A stretch of DNA of 64,000 bases. It comes from Shewanella waksmanii ATCC BAA-643. GTDB taxonomy: Bacteria; Pseudomonadota; Gammaproteobacteria; Enterobacterales; Shewanellaceae. The translations under genes and the position numbers were made by a program. The notes under the pieces were generated by a model. It did not search any database, was not told the DNA's origin, and saw only the letters and a list, made by a program, of their open reading frames with translations. The DNA lies in assembly GCF_000518805.1 (NCBI RefSeq), contig NZ_JAEH01000015.1, positions 42,936 to 106,935 of the forward strand, in the 5' to 3' direction. This document shows positions 18,842 to 30,569 of the stretch, piece after piece (within the stretch, counting starts at the first letter, position 1; every line of letters begins with the position of its first letter).

Positions 18842-19642
18842 ATGTACAAAAGGCTTGTCGTCTTCTTGCTGCTATTCGCACCGTTGTCAATTGCAGCCAA
18901 ACCACTAACTTATTTGGTTATCGCTCAGCAAGCCGAGCCGTTTCAAATTGTGCATAGCCAAACAGACGCCATTGAATACAGCGGCATCATTACCGATATC
19001 GTCAACCATCTTGCAAAGCACTACCTAAAACAACAACTGCGTACTGAACACGCACCTTTTTTGCGTTATATTCGCTCAATGAATGAAAAACAGATGCAAC
19101 CTTGGATTAGCTACGGCTCTCCAGTATGGGCCCAGCATCAAGCGGTCGCAATTCAAAACACTCACCTAGTGGCGACCCCATTATTCACCGTGCACCATCA
19201 ATTGCTTACCCGCTCTGCCGACCCGTTCCACTATCAGCGTATCGACGATCTATTTGGTGAAACGGTCATATTGCTTAAAGGGTACAGTTACCCAGGCCTG
19301 CAACAATACATAGACTCAGGCCAGATCAAAGCTTTTGCGGTCAATAGCCACCAGAGTGCACTCAATGCGCTATTGAATAACCGCGGTAAGGGCTTTGTCT
19401 CTATGGGGATTCGCAGTCATTACACCATTGAACGCTATGGGTTTAACAAACGCTTATTTGCCTTTAATGATTTCTCCGACACCATTAAACCAAATAACAT
19501 CCATATTTCTCACAACGAAAAAATGCCGCAGAGATTAATCAATCAGCTTAATCACGGCATCATCAATATGCATCAAGAGCATAAGATTGCCGAGATTATC
19601 TCGCGTTACACGGTGGCGACCAGTCCAGCACCAAGGTTGTAA
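18842..19642 (+). CDS. Periplasmic substrate-binding-like protein (SBP_bac_3 type)
   Basis: A 266-aa exported protein. The ATG at 18842 has AAGG 9 bases upstream and is preferred over the in-frame TTG at 18833. The signal peptide is KRLVVFLLLFAPLSIAAK. The mature part resembles a polar amino-acid-binding domain (two lobes, with YSGIITDIVNHLAKHY near the start and FGETVILLKGYSYPGL at the hinge). No permease or ATPase is adjacent, so it may serve a distant transporter or act as a sensor or signalling protein, as many orphan binding-like proteins of Shewanella and Vibrio seem to. Ligand unknown. Confidence 0.75.
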   Translation: MYKRLVVFLLLFAPLSIAAKPLTYLVIAQQAEPFQIVHSQTDAIEYSGIITDIVNHLAKHYLKQQLRTEHAPFLRYIRSMNEKQMQPWISYGSPVWAQHQAVAIQNTHLVATPLFTVHHQLLTRSADPFHYQRIDDLFGETVILLKGYSYPGLQQYIDSGQIKAFAVNSHQSALNALLNNRGKGFVSMGIRSHYTIERYGFNKRLFAFNDFSDTIKPNNIHISHNEKMPQRLINQLNHGIINMHQEHKIAEIISRYTVATSPAPRL

Positions 19643-19827
19643 ACTTGCCCATATTCACAGCAAGAACATGCTTCGAGGTCAGCCTATGCACAGTTAATTT
19701 TCTTAATATGAGAACACACTGTTTAGCAGTTGAAATTGCGACTGAAATAGCTGTTGAGCGAGTCAAGTTCTGCTACAATTCCCGCCGAAAACTTCCTTCA
19801 CCAACATGATAAATAACAATAGACCCT

Positions 19828-20934
19828 ATGAATCCGTCAAACAAAGTTTTAGCCGTCAACGACGACCTGCCGATCCGCACTGATAAAGCGGTTCACTCTG
19901 GAAAAGTACGCAGTGTCTATTGGTTAACCGCCGCAGATAGTGCGCGTCTTATTGAACAAAAGGGTTACGATGTACCCGCTGATACACCATTGGCTATTAT
20001 GGTGATAAGCGATCGTATTTCGGCGTTTGATTGCATTTGGCAAGGCGAAAATGGCTTGAATGGTGTACCAGGTAAAGGCGCAGCGCTTAATGCTATTTCC
20101 AATCACTGGTTTAAATTATTTAAAGAGCAAGGCCTTGCAGATAGCCATATTTTGGACGTGCCGCACCCATTTGTTTGGATTGTACAAAAAGCCCAACCTA
20201 TCATGATTGAGGCCATTGCTCGCCAATACATCACAGGTTCAATGTGGCGTGCGTACAGCAATGGTGAACGAGAGTTTTGCGGAATTACTTTGCCTGAAGG
20301 GCTAGAAAAAGATCAAAAACTACCAGAATTACTGATCACCCCGTCTACCAAAGGTATTTTAACCGGCCTTGAAGGTGTGCCTGAAGCTGATGATGTCAAT
20401 GTATCGCGCAGTGACATTGAGCGTCACTACGCAGGCTTTAATTTCCGCAATACTGATGATATTAGTCAGTATGAAAAGTTGCTTAAACAGGGCTTTGATG
20501 TCATTAGTGCCGCACTGGCTGAGCAAGATCAGATTTTTGTTGATACAAAATTTGAGTTTGGCTACGTCAATGATGCAAGCGGTAACCAAAAGCTAATCTA
20601 CATGGATGAAGTCGGTACGCCAGATTCATCACGTATTTGGGATGGACCCGCTCGCCGCGAAGGTCAAATTGTAGAGAAATCAAAAGAAGGCTTCAGACAA
20701 TGGTTGCTAAACCACTTCCCTGATCCCGATATTTTGCTGAACAAAAACCGCATGCAAGAGCGACTCGCCCTGGCAACTGACAATAAGTTACCCACTAGCG
20801 TAATGATGGATATTTCCAACACCTATGTCGGAATTGCCGAGACCGTTATAGGGAAAAAGCTCACCCTCAGTGATAATCCTCGTCAAGAAATTATCGATGT
20901 ACTGCGCAATGACTATCAATTGATCGTTGAGTGA
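19828..20934 (+). CDS. purC: PurC, SAICAR synthetase (long, ADE1-like form)
   Basis: Joins aspartate to CAIR in purine synthesis, using ATP. At 368 aa it is much longer than E. coli PurC (237). Its motifs match the yeast ADE1 type: [61 protein letters not shown]. The C-terminal extension (about 310-368) has no match I know. Monocistronic, with a possible TACAAT -10 at about 19775 and a strong terminator. Confidence 0.95.
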   Translation: MNPSNKVLAVNDDLPIRTDKAVHSGKVRSVYWLTAADSARLIEQKGYDVPADTPLAIMVISDRISAFDCIWQGENGLNGVPGKGAALNAISNHWFKLFKEQGLADSHILDVPHPFVWIVQKAQPIMIEAIARQYITGSMWRAYSNGEREFCGITLPEGLEKDQKLPELLITPSTKGILTGLEGVPEADDVNVSRSDIERHYAGFNFRNTDDISQYEKLLKQGFDVISAALAEQDQIFVDTKFEFGYVNDASGNQKLIYMDEVGTPDSSRIWDGPARREGQIVEKSKEGFRQWLLNHFPDPDILLNKNRMQERLALATDNKLPTSVMMDISNTYVGIAETVIGKKLTLSDNPRQEIIDVLRNDYQLIVE

Positions 20935-20956
20935 TCGTTGGTCGCAAATAACAAAG

Positions 20957-20983
20957 AGCCGTCATCTCTATAACGGCTTTTTT
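20957..20983 (+). terminator. Terminator after purC
   Basis: AGCCGT (20957-20962), loop of 10, ACGGCT (20973-20978), followed by TTTTT. It begins 22 bases after the stop. Confidence 0.88.
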
Positions 20984-21006
20984 GTAACAACAGCTCCAGG
21001 CTATCT

Positions 21007-21945
21007 TTACTGATAAATTGAAGGCTCGCCAGCGGGGCGAGTTTGCAGCACCTTTAAGAACCACATATATTGCTCAGGATAGGCTTTAATCACCTGCTCT
21101 ACCGCTTGGTTAAGCGCAAGCGCTTCATTGTCTTTACCCTGCATTGATTGCGGATCTATAGGCGGCATAACTGTGAGTTGGTATTTACGCTTATCCTGAT
21201 CATAACCAATTTTAACCGGCATCACTTGAGCGTTACCCGCCTGTGCTAGCCGCCCTACTACCGGCAAAGTGGCTTTTACGGTCCCTAAAAATGGCGCGAA
21301 AATACTTTTATCAGGCCCCAAGTCTTCATCGGGCAAGTAAAAAAAGCTATTACCCAATTTAAGTTCAGACAATAGCGCTCTAATGCCCGCTTCACGCATA
21401 TAAACATTGCCACCTTGAGAGCTACGCATGCGGTTATTAAACCAATCAAATAGTTCATTGCGATGCGCTTTAGCCATTGTGACCATAGGTAACTGAGTGT
21501 TAAGCCGCAAACCAGCATACTCAATTCCCCAAACATGGGGCATGATAAATACCACTGGCTGCCCAGCTTTTTTTGCCTGCTCTACGTGCTCGAAACCATG
21601 TAGCTCAACACGGCGCTTTAAATTAGCCGTAGAGCGCACCATTAATTCAGACTGCGCCAGTAGTATCATGACAAAGTTTTCGACATTCTCATGAATTAAC
21701 TGCTCGATTTCTGTAGCTGATTTATCAGGGAAACACGCTGTAAGATTTGCCCTCGCCACGCGCAAAGGTTTCTTAGCGATCTTTTTTACCAGCTTGGCCA
21801 ATTGTTTTGCGATGGGATCACGTAGCCAAGCGGGTAACAATCCAAATCCAACCAACACTCCGATAGCCAGCCAAGTTGACCATAATTTGGGGTGTAATAA
21901 CGACAACCTAAAACGGCGGTCAAAATATTTTGGTTTTCTAGACAA
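21007..21945 (-). CDS. LpxL/LpxM-type late acyltransferase of lipid A
   Basis: Membrane-associated acyltransferase, 312 aa from the TTG at 21945, which has GAGG 8 bases upstream; an ATG at 22005 would add 20 residues without a ribosome site. It transfers a secondary acyl chain to Kdo2-lipid IVA at the inner membrane. The family HX4E motif is seen as IMPHVWGIE, with an N-terminal membrane helix (WLAIGVLVGFGLLPAWL). The N terminus RKPKYFDRRFRLSLLHP is typical of LpxM/MsbB. The exact acyl chain cannot be told. It is downstream of ihfA but separated by a terminator, so it probably has its own promoter. Confidence 0.88.
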   Translation of the reverse strand: MSRKPKYFDRRFRLSLLHPKLWSTWLAIGVLVGFGLLPAWLRDPIAKQLAKLVKKIAKKPLRVARANLTACFPDKSATEIEQLIHENVENFVMILLAQSELMVRSTANLKRRVELHGFEHVEQAKKAGQPVVFIMPHVWGIEYAGLRLNTQLPMVTMAKAHRNELFDWFNNRMRSSQGGNVYMREAGIRALLSELKLGNSFFYLPDEDLGPDKSIFAPFLGTVKATLPVVGRLAQAGNAQVMPVKIGYDQDKRKYQLTVMPPIDPQSMQGKDNEALALNQAVEQVIKAYPEQYMWFLKVLQTRPAGEPSIYQ

Positions 21946-22016
21946 AAAATAAACCTCAAACACACATGTTTTGGCAAACGGATTGTTTGCAATATTTGTT
22001 AACAAGTTGCCTAACA

Positions 22017-22040
22017 GAAAAAGCCACTCATAAGAGTGGC
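22017..22040 (-). terminator. Terminator after ihfA
   Basis: Minus-strand hairpin GCCACTC-TTAT-GAGTGGC (22040-22023) followed by TTTTT. It ends the pheS-pheT-ihfA transcript. Confidence 0.9.
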
Positions 22041-22062
22041 CTTTAAAGAGACTGATGCAGTA

Positions 22063-22359
22063 TTACTTGTCTGCGTTAGCTTCTTCTACTCTGCTTTTAA
22101 GCTTCTGCCCCGGGCGGAAAGTCACCACTCGACGAGCTGAGATCGGGATATCTTCACCAGTTTTTGGGTTTCTTCCCGGTCTTTGATTCTTGTCCCTTAG
22201 GTCAAAGTTGCCAAAGCCAGATAACTTGACCTGCTCACCACTTTCTAACGCTTGACGAATTTCTTCGAAAAACGACTCAACCATCTCTTTAGCTACTCGT
22301 TTGTTAATTCCAAGCGTTTCAAAAAGATGCTCTGCCATTTCGGCTTTGGTAAGTGCCAT
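22063..22359 (-). CDS. ihfA: IHF alpha subunit
   Basis: A 98-aa DNA-bending protein that pairs with IhfB. The HU/IHF signature [21 protein letters not shown] is present at its usual place, including the DNA-intercalating Pro in RPGRNP. It acts in nucleoid structure, recombination and sigma-54 promoters. It lies 4 bases after pheT, as in E. coli, so it is co-transcribed. Normal length. Confidence 0.98.
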   Translation of the reverse strand: MALTKAEMAEHLFETLGINKRVAKEMVESFFEEIRQALESGEQVKLSGFGNFDLRDKNQRPGRNPKTGEDIPISARRVVTFRPGQKLKSRVEEANADK

Positions 22360-22363
22360 ACTT

Positions 22364-24751
22364 TTAATCCCTCAACAATGCGTTGAACTCTGACTTGAGT
22401 TCAGAAACTACCTTATCTACCATCTCAGCAATTTCTTTTTCTTCAAGTGTACGAGTGTTGTCTTGTAGTGTAAGTGCTATCGCCAGACTCTTTTTGCCTG
22501 TTTCAACACCTTTACCTTGGTATACATCGAACAAGTTTAAGCCAACCAACTGATTTTCGCCAACTTTTCTTATCAATTTTACAACATTTCCTGCTGACAC
22601 ACTTTCATCAACTACGATGGCAATGTCTCGACGGTTTGCTGGAAACTTAGATACAGTCTGGGCTTGCGGCAAACTTGCGTGTAATAAAGCGTCTAATTCA
22701 AGCTCAAAAACAATGGTCTTTCCATTAAGACCAAATGGCTTTTCTAGCGATGGATGAACCGCACCAATGACACCAATTACTCGATCATTTCTTAATATTT
22801 CAGCACATTGCCCAGGATGAAGCGCTGGGTGTGTTGCTGATCTAAAAGTAAATTCTTGTTCTGAAACTGTCAAGCCGATAATTGCTTCAAGGTCACCTTT
22901 AAGATCAAAGAAATCGACTGTTTTGGCTTCCATTGACCAATGTTCATCATTTTGCGTCCCAGAAATTACCGCGCCTAACATCGCTTGTTGACGAACGTTA
23001 GAATCAGCTGTTTCGTCAGGCACGAATCGAAGACCCGTTTCAAATAAACGCACTCGGTTTTGCTGACGGCTTTGGTTATAGCCCACTGCGCCTAATAAAC
23101 CGGTAAACATTGACAAACGCATTGCCGACATTTCAACAGAAATAGGATTCGGTAGCACCATGGCTTCTTGCTCAGGGTGTACTAAGGCCTGCAATTTAGG
23201 GTCAACAAAGCTATAGGTCACCGCCTCTTGGAAGCCACGAGCGACTAGCATGCTGCGTACACGGCGTAAGTTAATGTCTGACTCTTTATGGTCAGGCATG
23301 CTCAATGAAGCCACAGGCGCAATGTTTGGAATGTTGTTGTAACCGTAGATACGTGCCACTTCTTCTATCAAGTCTTCTTCGATAGCCATATCAAAGCGAT
23401 AGGTCGCAGTAGTCACACTCCAGCTGCCTTCATTGACTTCAACGCTAAAGCCAAGGCGAGTCAAGATTTCACTGACGTCGGCGTCGCTAATATGATGACC
23501 TAGTACACGGTCAAGCTTACTACGACGTAACACGATGTTAGCCGGCTTAGGTAGGTGTTCATCAGATTTAGACTCAACAACTGGGCCAGCTTCACCGCCA
23601 CAAATATCCAGCACTAAACGAGTCGCTCTGTCGATAACTTTATGCTGCAGCTCAGGGTCAACACCACGCTCAAAGCGGTGTGAAGAATCAGTATGCAGGC
23701 CAAGTCGACGAGACTTACCCATAATCGCAAGTGGTGCGAAGAAAGCACACTCAAGCATAATATCTTGAGTTTTATCCGTTACGCCTGACGCTTCACCGCC
23801 AAACACACCTGCTAATGCCAATGCTTGTTGCTGATCGGCGATAACTAAGGTGTCATCCGGTACGGTGATTTCATTGCCATCTAGTAAGGTAAGCTTCTCT
23901 TTACCATCAGCAAGGCGAATCGTGATATCGCCATTGAGAGTAGCCAGATCAAACGCATGCATTGGCTGACCAAGCTCAATCAATACATAGTTGGTCACAT
24001 CAACAATCGGGTCGATTGAACGTATACCACTACGGCGTAACTTCTCTTGCATCCATAATGGTGTAGGCGCTTGCAGGTTAACACCTTTAACAATACGACC
24101 TAAATATCGTGGGCATGACGCTGGCGCTTGGTTGTCGATAGCAATGACATCATCAATTGATGGCGTCACGGCATCCCAACTCGGCGTGGTCACTTCCGCA
24201 CGGTTTAGAACGCCGACTTCACGAGCTAAACCTACCATACCTAAACAGTCGGCACGGTTCGCAGTCAAATCTACATCAATAACGGCATCTTCTAGATCAA
24301 GGTACTGGCGAATATCGGTGCCAATAGGGGCATCGCTAGGTAGTTCGATGATGCCATCGCTTTCGATATCAATGCCAAGCTCACCGTATGAACAAAGCAT
24401 GCCGAAAGATGGCTGACCACGCAGCTTAGCCTTCTTAATTTTAAAATCACCAGGTAGTTTAGCCCCTACCATTGCCACAGCGACTTTAAGCCCCTGGCGG
24501 CAGTTAGGCGCACCACAGACGATGTCAATCAATTCGGCTTCGCCGACATTAATTTTGGTTACGCGCAATTTGTCGGCGTCTGGGTGTTGGCCACATTCAA
24601 CCACTTCACCAACCACAACACCGCTAAACTCACCAGCAACGGCGTCAACACCATCAACTTCTAGACCAGCCATCGTAATTTGATGTGATAACTCATCGCG
24701 AGTCACCGCTGGGTTGACCCACTCACGGAGCCAAGATTCACTAAATTTCAT
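22364..24751 (-). CDS. pheT: Phenylalanyl-tRNA synthetase beta subunit
   Basis: Beta chain (795 aa) of the alpha2-beta2 enzyme that charges tRNA-Phe. The N-terminal tRNA-binding domain (residues 40-150) is followed by the B3/B4 editing domain, B5, and the C-terminal anticodon-binding FDX-ACB region ([16 protein letters not shown]). Length is normal. It sits between pheS (15 bases) and ihfA. Confidence 0.98.
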   Translation of the reverse strand: MKFSESWLREWVNPAVTRDELSHQITMAGLEVDGVDAVAGEFSGVVVGEVVECGQHPDADKLRVTKINVGEAELIDIVCGAPNCRQGLKVAVAMVGAKLPGDFKIKKAKLRGQPSFGMLCSYGELGIDIESDGIIELPSDAPIGTDIRQYLDLEDAVIDVDLTANRADCLGMVGLAREVGVLNRAEVTTPSWDAVTPSIDDVIAIDNQAPASCPRYLGRIVKGVNLQAPTPLWMQEKLRRSGIRSIDPIVDVTNYVLIELGQPMHAFDLATLNGDITIRLADGKEKLTLLDGNEITVPDDTLVIADQQQALALAGVFGGEASGVTDKTQDIMLECAFFAPLAIMGKSRRLGLHTDSSHRFERGVDPELQHKVIDRATRLVLDICGGEAGPVVESKSDEHLPKPANIVLRRSKLDRVLGHHISDADVSEILTRLGFSVEVNEGSWSVTTATYRFDMAIEEDLIEEVARIYGYNNIPNIAPVASLSMPDHKESDINLRRVRSMLVARGFQEAVTYSFVDPKLQALVHPEQEAMVLPNPISVEMSAMRLSMFTGLLGAVGYNQSRQQNRVRLFETGLRFVPDETADSNVRQQAMLGAVISGTQNDEHWSMEAKTVDFFDLKGDLEAIIGLTVSEQEFTFRSATHPALHPGQCAEILRNDRVIGVIGAVHPSLEKPFGLNGKTIVFELELDALLHASLPQAQTVSKFPANRRDIAIVVDESVSAGNVVKLIRKVGENQLVGLNLFDVYQGKGVETGKKSLAIALTLQDNTRTLEEKEIAEMVDKVVSELKSEFNALLRD

Positions 24752-24766
24752 GCTGTTACTGCTCCG

Positions 24767-26137
<1,371 letters not shown>

Positions 26138-27634
26138 ATGAAAGAAGTCAAATTTCGTTGGATAGACCAATACCTTATCCATCTGACACTAAAAGCCAAA
26201 TTTACTATTTTAGCCATCATCCCCATTGTGACTCTTATTGCACTATCAGTACTGCTGTATAGTCAGTTCAGCAATAAACTCTCAAGTAGCCACCAACAAG
26301 CCGCCATCGAACACGCTAATCAATTAGTGCGGGTTGCAGAGATCAGTCAGCAATACATCAATCCCGAACAGCAGCAACGTTTTATCGATGACTTACGTAA
26401 TGCAGGCCTAGTCCAGCCTACGCAGCAGTTGTCCTCATCGCTATTGCAAGCGAAAAGACAACAACAAGCCGTTAGCCAAGGTTCGAAGCAAATCGCGTTA
26501 AGCAATACCAGTGGCGATCTCACCGCGACACTGCCGGTGGCCTCCCACCGCGAGGCGCTGGCTGAATCACGAAATATAGTAATTGGTGCATTAGTATTGC
26601 TCATTTTGGTGGTATTAATCAGTAGCTATTACATTTCCACTTTTGTTGGTGGCGCACTTTATACCAGTGTAATGGCATTAAAACGGGCCGCCGACGGTGA
26701 CTTAACTGGCCGTCTGAACTTTTTTGAAGTAAAAGATGAGTTCAGTATCTTAGCAATCAGTATCGACACGTTAGTTGAGCGCCAACACACACTAGTTAAA
26801 CGATTAACCCAAGCAAACGATCAGATCCGGCAAGTGGTGCAAGATTTCCGCCATACCGCAGAAGATGGCCAGTCTCTCGCGGCAAATCAACGCTCGCACC
26901 TTGATTCTCTGGCAACAGCCATGGAAGAGATGACAGCCGCAGTAAAAGAAGTCGCTCGCAATGCGGAGCAATCATCGCTTGAAACCCAAGAAGCCAACCA
27001 TCAAGTGGAAAAAGGCTCCAAAGATATTGCAACCACGGTTGACGCTATTGGTGTGCTATCTAATGAAATTGAAGATGCTTCAAATGCCGTCACCACGTTA
27101 AATGATAACGCGGCTAAAATTGATGAAGTCGTCACCACGATTAACGCCATTAGTGAGCAAACCAACCTATTGGCATTGAATGCCGCCATTGAAGCCGCAC
27201 GCGCCGGTGAACAAGGACGAGGGTTCGCAGTTGTCGCCGATGAAGTTAGAACCTTAGCAGGCCGTACTCAAGAGGCAACGGTAGAGATCAAAGCGATGAT
27301 TGAGTCATTACAAACAGGCTCAGAAAACCTGACACATGTAATGAAACGTACTGTTGATAAAGCTGAGGAAGGCAAAAAACATGTACTCAATACCGGTGAT
27401 GATCTTAACGCCATCTCTCACCATAGTAACAAGGTTTATGAAATGAGTGTGTTAATTGCTACATCGGCCGAGGAGCAATCAGCCGTGGCCAATGAAATTG
27501 CCACTAACCTGATGGAAATACGCAATCAATCTCACAACGTTGAGCAATCGGCAAATCAATCTGTCTCAGGTTGTGATGAATTGCATGCTACAGCTGAAGA
27601 GCTTGACCAACTGTTAGTTGGGTTAAAAATCTAA
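26138..27634 (+). CDS. Methyl-accepting chemotaxis protein
   Basis: A 498-aa membrane chemoreceptor. Membrane helix 1 is at about 20-45, followed by an unusually short periplasmic region of about 100 residues rich in Gln. Helix 2 is at about 148-170, then HAMP, then a long coiled-coil signalling domain with the conserved hairpin tip [20 protein letters not shown]. There is no C-terminal NWETF-type pentapeptide, so any CheR/CheB would have to bind without tethering. The ligand is unknown. It is followed by a terminator. Confidence 0.95.
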   Translation: MKEVKFRWIDQYLIHLTLKAKFTILAIIPIVTLIALSVLLYSQFSNKLSSSHQQAAIEHANQLVRVAEISQQYINPEQQQRFIDDLRNAGLVQPTQQLSSSLLQAKRQQQAVSQGSKQIALSNTSGDLTATLPVASHREALAESRNIVIGALVLLILVVLISSYYISTFVGGALYTSVMALKRAADGDLTGRLNFFEVKDEFSILAISIDTLVERQHTLVKRLTQANDQIRQVVQDFRHTAEDGQSLAANQRSHLDSLATAMEEMTAAVKEVARNAEQSSLETQEANHQVEKGSKDIATTVDAIGVLSNEIEDASNAVTTLNDNAAKIDEVVTTINAISEQTNLLALNAAIEAARAGEQGRGFAVVADEVRTLAGRTQEATVEIKAMIESLQTGSENLTHVMKRTVDKAEEGKKHVLNTGDDLNAISHHSNKVYEMSVLIATSAEEQSAVANEIATNLMEIRNQSHNVEQSANQSVSGCDELHATAEELDQLLVGLKI

Positions 27635-27664
27635 ACACTGTGAAACCTATGTTTACAATAAATC

Positions 27665-27686
27665 AGGAGCTGCGGCTCCTTTTTTA
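27665..27686 (+). terminator. Terminator after chemoreceptor gene
   Basis: AGGAGC (27665-27670), loop TGCG, GCTCCT (27675-27680), then TTTTTT. Short GC stem but a good T-run. Confidence 0.82.
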
Positions 27687-27777
27687 TTACGTGAAAATAA
27701 ACAACAGTTTAATGATTGTTAAATTTGTTCTATGGTAATAGACAGACTAGTAAAACCGCTTGGACACCGCAGTACCT

Positions 27778-30411
27778 ATGGAAAAACCGAAAGACAGTAG
27801 TGTTTTGTCTGCTAATAATCACTGGCTTAACAGCTTACCGTTTAAACTCTCTGTTATTCAGTTTGCCGTCGCAATCGTCATTATTGCCACCAGCATGTGG
27901 TTAATATTTTCTATAGAAACCAAGCATCATATGGAAACCGAGCAAACTTTGAGCCAAAGTAAAGGCCAAGCCATTGTCGCGTTAGCTCAAGAAGATGTCG
28001 CTAAAATTGAGAGTCTTGCACTTGCTGTTGGTAGCATTGGTGAAACCTATCAAAAGCGCAGTATTGAGATTGCCAACTTGGTCCCTCCCATGTTGGATAT
28101 TAATCATTATCATAATTTAATTGTGGGCGGCGGCGTATGGCCGGAGCCTGGCGCATTTAACGAGAATAAACAGCAAGACAGTTATTTTTGGACCCGCAGC
28201 GATGATCAGCAATTTGTGCGGGTATACAGTTACAACGACGACGGCGAGCGCTACCAAGATGAGCCTTGGTACAAACCCACCCGTTTTATTCCCCATGGCA
28301 GTGCTTATTGGTCTCCCGCCTATACCGACCCGCACACTAAGGAAATAATGGTTACCGCATCGGCTCCTATGTGGCGCGACCATGAATTCATTGGGGTGTC
28401 TACGGTCGACATTCGCCTAGAAGCTATCAATAAGTTTTTTAATAGTGCAGATTTTACCGCTAATGCCGGTGGCTATGTGTTTGTGCTTGATAGTCTTAAT
28501 CAGCTATTGTCATACCCACTTGATACCCAACCCAGCGGCGAATCAAGTACCACACCTGCTGCTGATGCGTTTCTGGCGCAACCTTTTACCAGTTATGCTG
28601 CAGCTTTCCCACAAATGGAACCTATTAATGAAGCCATAGCCGTGGCAGATAGTGACTTTATTAAGCGCTCAGAGCAGTCGCCGCTATATCAGGCAGAACA
28701 GTTAGACGAGTTATTTGAGGGGGTGAGTCGCTCGCAGCGCATTAAACTGGCAGCCATTATTAATGCCAATACCAATCGCAGCGAAACCACCACCAAAATG
28801 ATCTCTACCTTCTCTATTGAACGAGACCCGATGCAAGGTGAGTCAGCCTTAGTAACGGTCTTTATAATGCCTAAGACCCATTGGAAAGTTGTTCTGGTTA
28901 CACCGGTCTCCTCCTTGGCAGCACAAGCGAATACGGTGGCCATTAAGATTGGCGCGTTTTTACTGCTATCTCAGCTAGCAGCGTTGTTTATTTTGTTTCT
29001 GAGCCAACACCGATTATTTGTTAAACCTGTGGCGGTAATGGCCACCAGTTTAGATGAAGGTAACACCGCGCAACTTGAGCTCGATGCCAATACCCGCAAA
29101 GATGAAATTGGTAAGTTAGCAAGGGCCTTTATTGCCAGAAGCCATCAGCTTGAAGTGGCCTATGCGAGCCTTGATGCTAGCAACTTAGCGTTAGAGCAGC
29201 AGTTAGTCGTGCAAAAACAAGCACAGAGTGAACTCAAGGTTAAAGAAACGGAACTGAGTTCATTATTAAATGCCTCTCAGAACCTTATCTGCATTAAAGA
29301 TGTCGATGGTAGCTACAACTTGGTTAATGACAAGTTCTGTGAAGTGATTGGTATTGAAAGAGACAAGCTCATCGGCTTACGGGATATCGACATCTACCCG
29401 CCTCATATCGCCGAAATCGTTGCTCACCACGATAGTATTGTCTATGGGACCGATAAGCCCCACTGCTTTGAGCAGCCCATACCGACCGCCCATGGCGAAC
29501 AAACCTTCTTGGTATCTAAGTACCCTATTAGCAATGCAGAAGGCATGGTCACCTCTATTGGCGCGATGGCAATCGATATTAGTCAAATCACCAATCAGCG
29601 TGATGAGCACACCGAAACCATTAGTGAGCTAAAACAACAGCTCAACACCTTACAGACGAATCAATTGGCCCTGCAACAAACAATTGAAAACGGGACTAAA
29701 CTGCAAGATGAGCTAGCAAAGCAGTTGGCACATTCACAGCAGTTAGCCACCATCAACCATCAAAACCAAGGGCTATATCCGCAGCTTATGGACAATGCGC
29801 TATTGGCGCTATCAAACATTCAAGAGCAGTTATTCACCCACCTGAATCAACCACAATCGACTGAACACAACGAGCAACAGTTCGCCATGTTGCTCGCGAG
29901 GCAAACCGATAATTTACGTCACTTACGTCAGTTGCTCGGCCATGCCACAGATGGCCGCGCGATCAGGTTATCGCAGTTCTTATTACACTTTGATGCGATT
30001 ATGACGCCGATACTGGCAGAAAAGCGCATTCGCCTTAATGTGAGTGCTAAAAATGCCAAGCACGTACAGTTGCCGCCATTGACGTTGCTGCAAATATTTT
30101 TTGGTTTACTGCAAAACTCAGCGTCAAGGGCATTCGATCCAACCAATATCCCAGACAATGCTGAAATTGAGTTGTCGGTAGTGGTTAATGATCAATGCAT
30201 CGCCATCGACATTCGTGACAATGGGGTTGGCTTAGACAAACAACAATTAGAAAAGCTCAATCAGATGCTCGCCCAACGAGCAGGCTCAGGTACCTTGTAT
30301 GAGCTGGCATTCTGGCTCAACACAGAGTTTGATGGCCAACTGCACATTGATAGTGAAGCCCATCAATATACGGCAATATCTTGTCAGCTCAAATTGACCC
30401 ACTTTAGCTAG
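27778..30411 (+). CDS. dCache-HAMP-PAS sensor with a degenerate kinase domain
   Basis: An 877-aa membrane protein from the ATG at 27778. Layout: membrane helix 20-46, double-Cache periplasmic sensor (about 47-387, with YWSPAYTDPHTKEIMVTASA), membrane helix 388-411, HAMP, PAS (about 490-605), a coiled coil, then a kinase-like end. The H-box counterpart, aligned on LATI...GLYPQLMDNAL, has Pro668 where HAHEINNP-type kinases have the phospho-His. The N-box Asn780 (LLQNS) and the G1 box DIRDNGVGLD (811) are present, but G2 is not recognisable. It may bind ATP without autophosphorylating. No receiver or response regulator is adjacent. A signal-binding pseudokinase is my preferred reading. Confidence 0.8.
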   Translation: MEKPKDSSVLSANNHWLNSLPFKLSVIQFAVAIVIIATSMWLIFSIETKHHMETEQTLSQSKGQAIVALAQEDVAKIESLALAVGSIGETYQKRSIEIANLVPPMLDINHYHNLIVGGGVWPEPGAFNENKQQDSYFWTRSDDQQFVRVYSYNDDGERYQDEPWYKPTRFIPHGSAYWSPAYTDPHTKEIMVTASAPMWRDHEFIGVSTVDIRLEAINKFFNSADFTANAGGYVFVLDSLNQLLSYPLDTQPSGESSTTPAADAFLAQPFTSYAAAFPQMEPINEAIAVADSDFIKRSEQSPLYQAEQLDELFEGVSRSQRIKLAAIINANTNRSETTTKMISTFSIERDPMQGESALVTVFIMPKTHWKVVLVTPVSSLAAQANTVAIKIGAFLLLSQLAALFILFLSQHRLFVKPVAVMATSLDEGNTAQLELDANTRKDEIGKLARAFIARSHQLEVAYASLDASNLALEQQLVVQKQAQSELKVKETELSSLLNASQNLICIKDVDGSYNLVNDKFCEVIGIERDKLIGLRDIDIYPPHIAEIVAHHDSIVYGTDKPHCFEQPIPTAHGEQTFLVSKYPISNAEGMVTSIGAMAIDISQITNQRDEHTETISELKQQLNTLQTNQLALQQTIENGTKLQDELAKQLAHSQQLATINHQNQGLYPQLMDNALLALSNIQEQLFTHLNQPQSTEHNEQQFAMLLARQTDNLRHLRQLLGHATDGRAIRLSQFLLHFDAIMTPILAEKRIRLNVSAKNAKHVQLPPLTLLQIFFGLLQNSASRAFDPTNIPDNAEIELSVVVNDQCIAIDIRDNGVGLDKQQLEKLNQMLAQRAGSGTLYELAFWLNTEFDGQLHIDSEAHQYTAISCQLKLTHFS

Positions 30412-30514
30412 GGCTCAAACAGATTAAAGGTCAAACAAATTAGCAATCTGGCTGCTTGGTGGGTGCTCAAAGGCCTACACAAGGGTTTGAAATGAGAGAA
30501 GGCCTGTAAACAAA

Positions 30515-30547
30515 TTAGCCAGTTAAGTTCAACACTTAACTGGCTAA
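30515..30547. terminator. Long perfect hairpin between convergent genes
   Basis: TTAGCCAGTTAAGT (30515-30528), loop TCAAC, then the complementary ACTTAACTGGCTAA (30534-30547), a perfect 14-bp stem. On the minus strand it is followed by TTTGTTT, so it should end the protease transcript. Confidence 0.75.
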
Positions 30548-30569
30548 TACTAGGCATTTGACGATTGGC

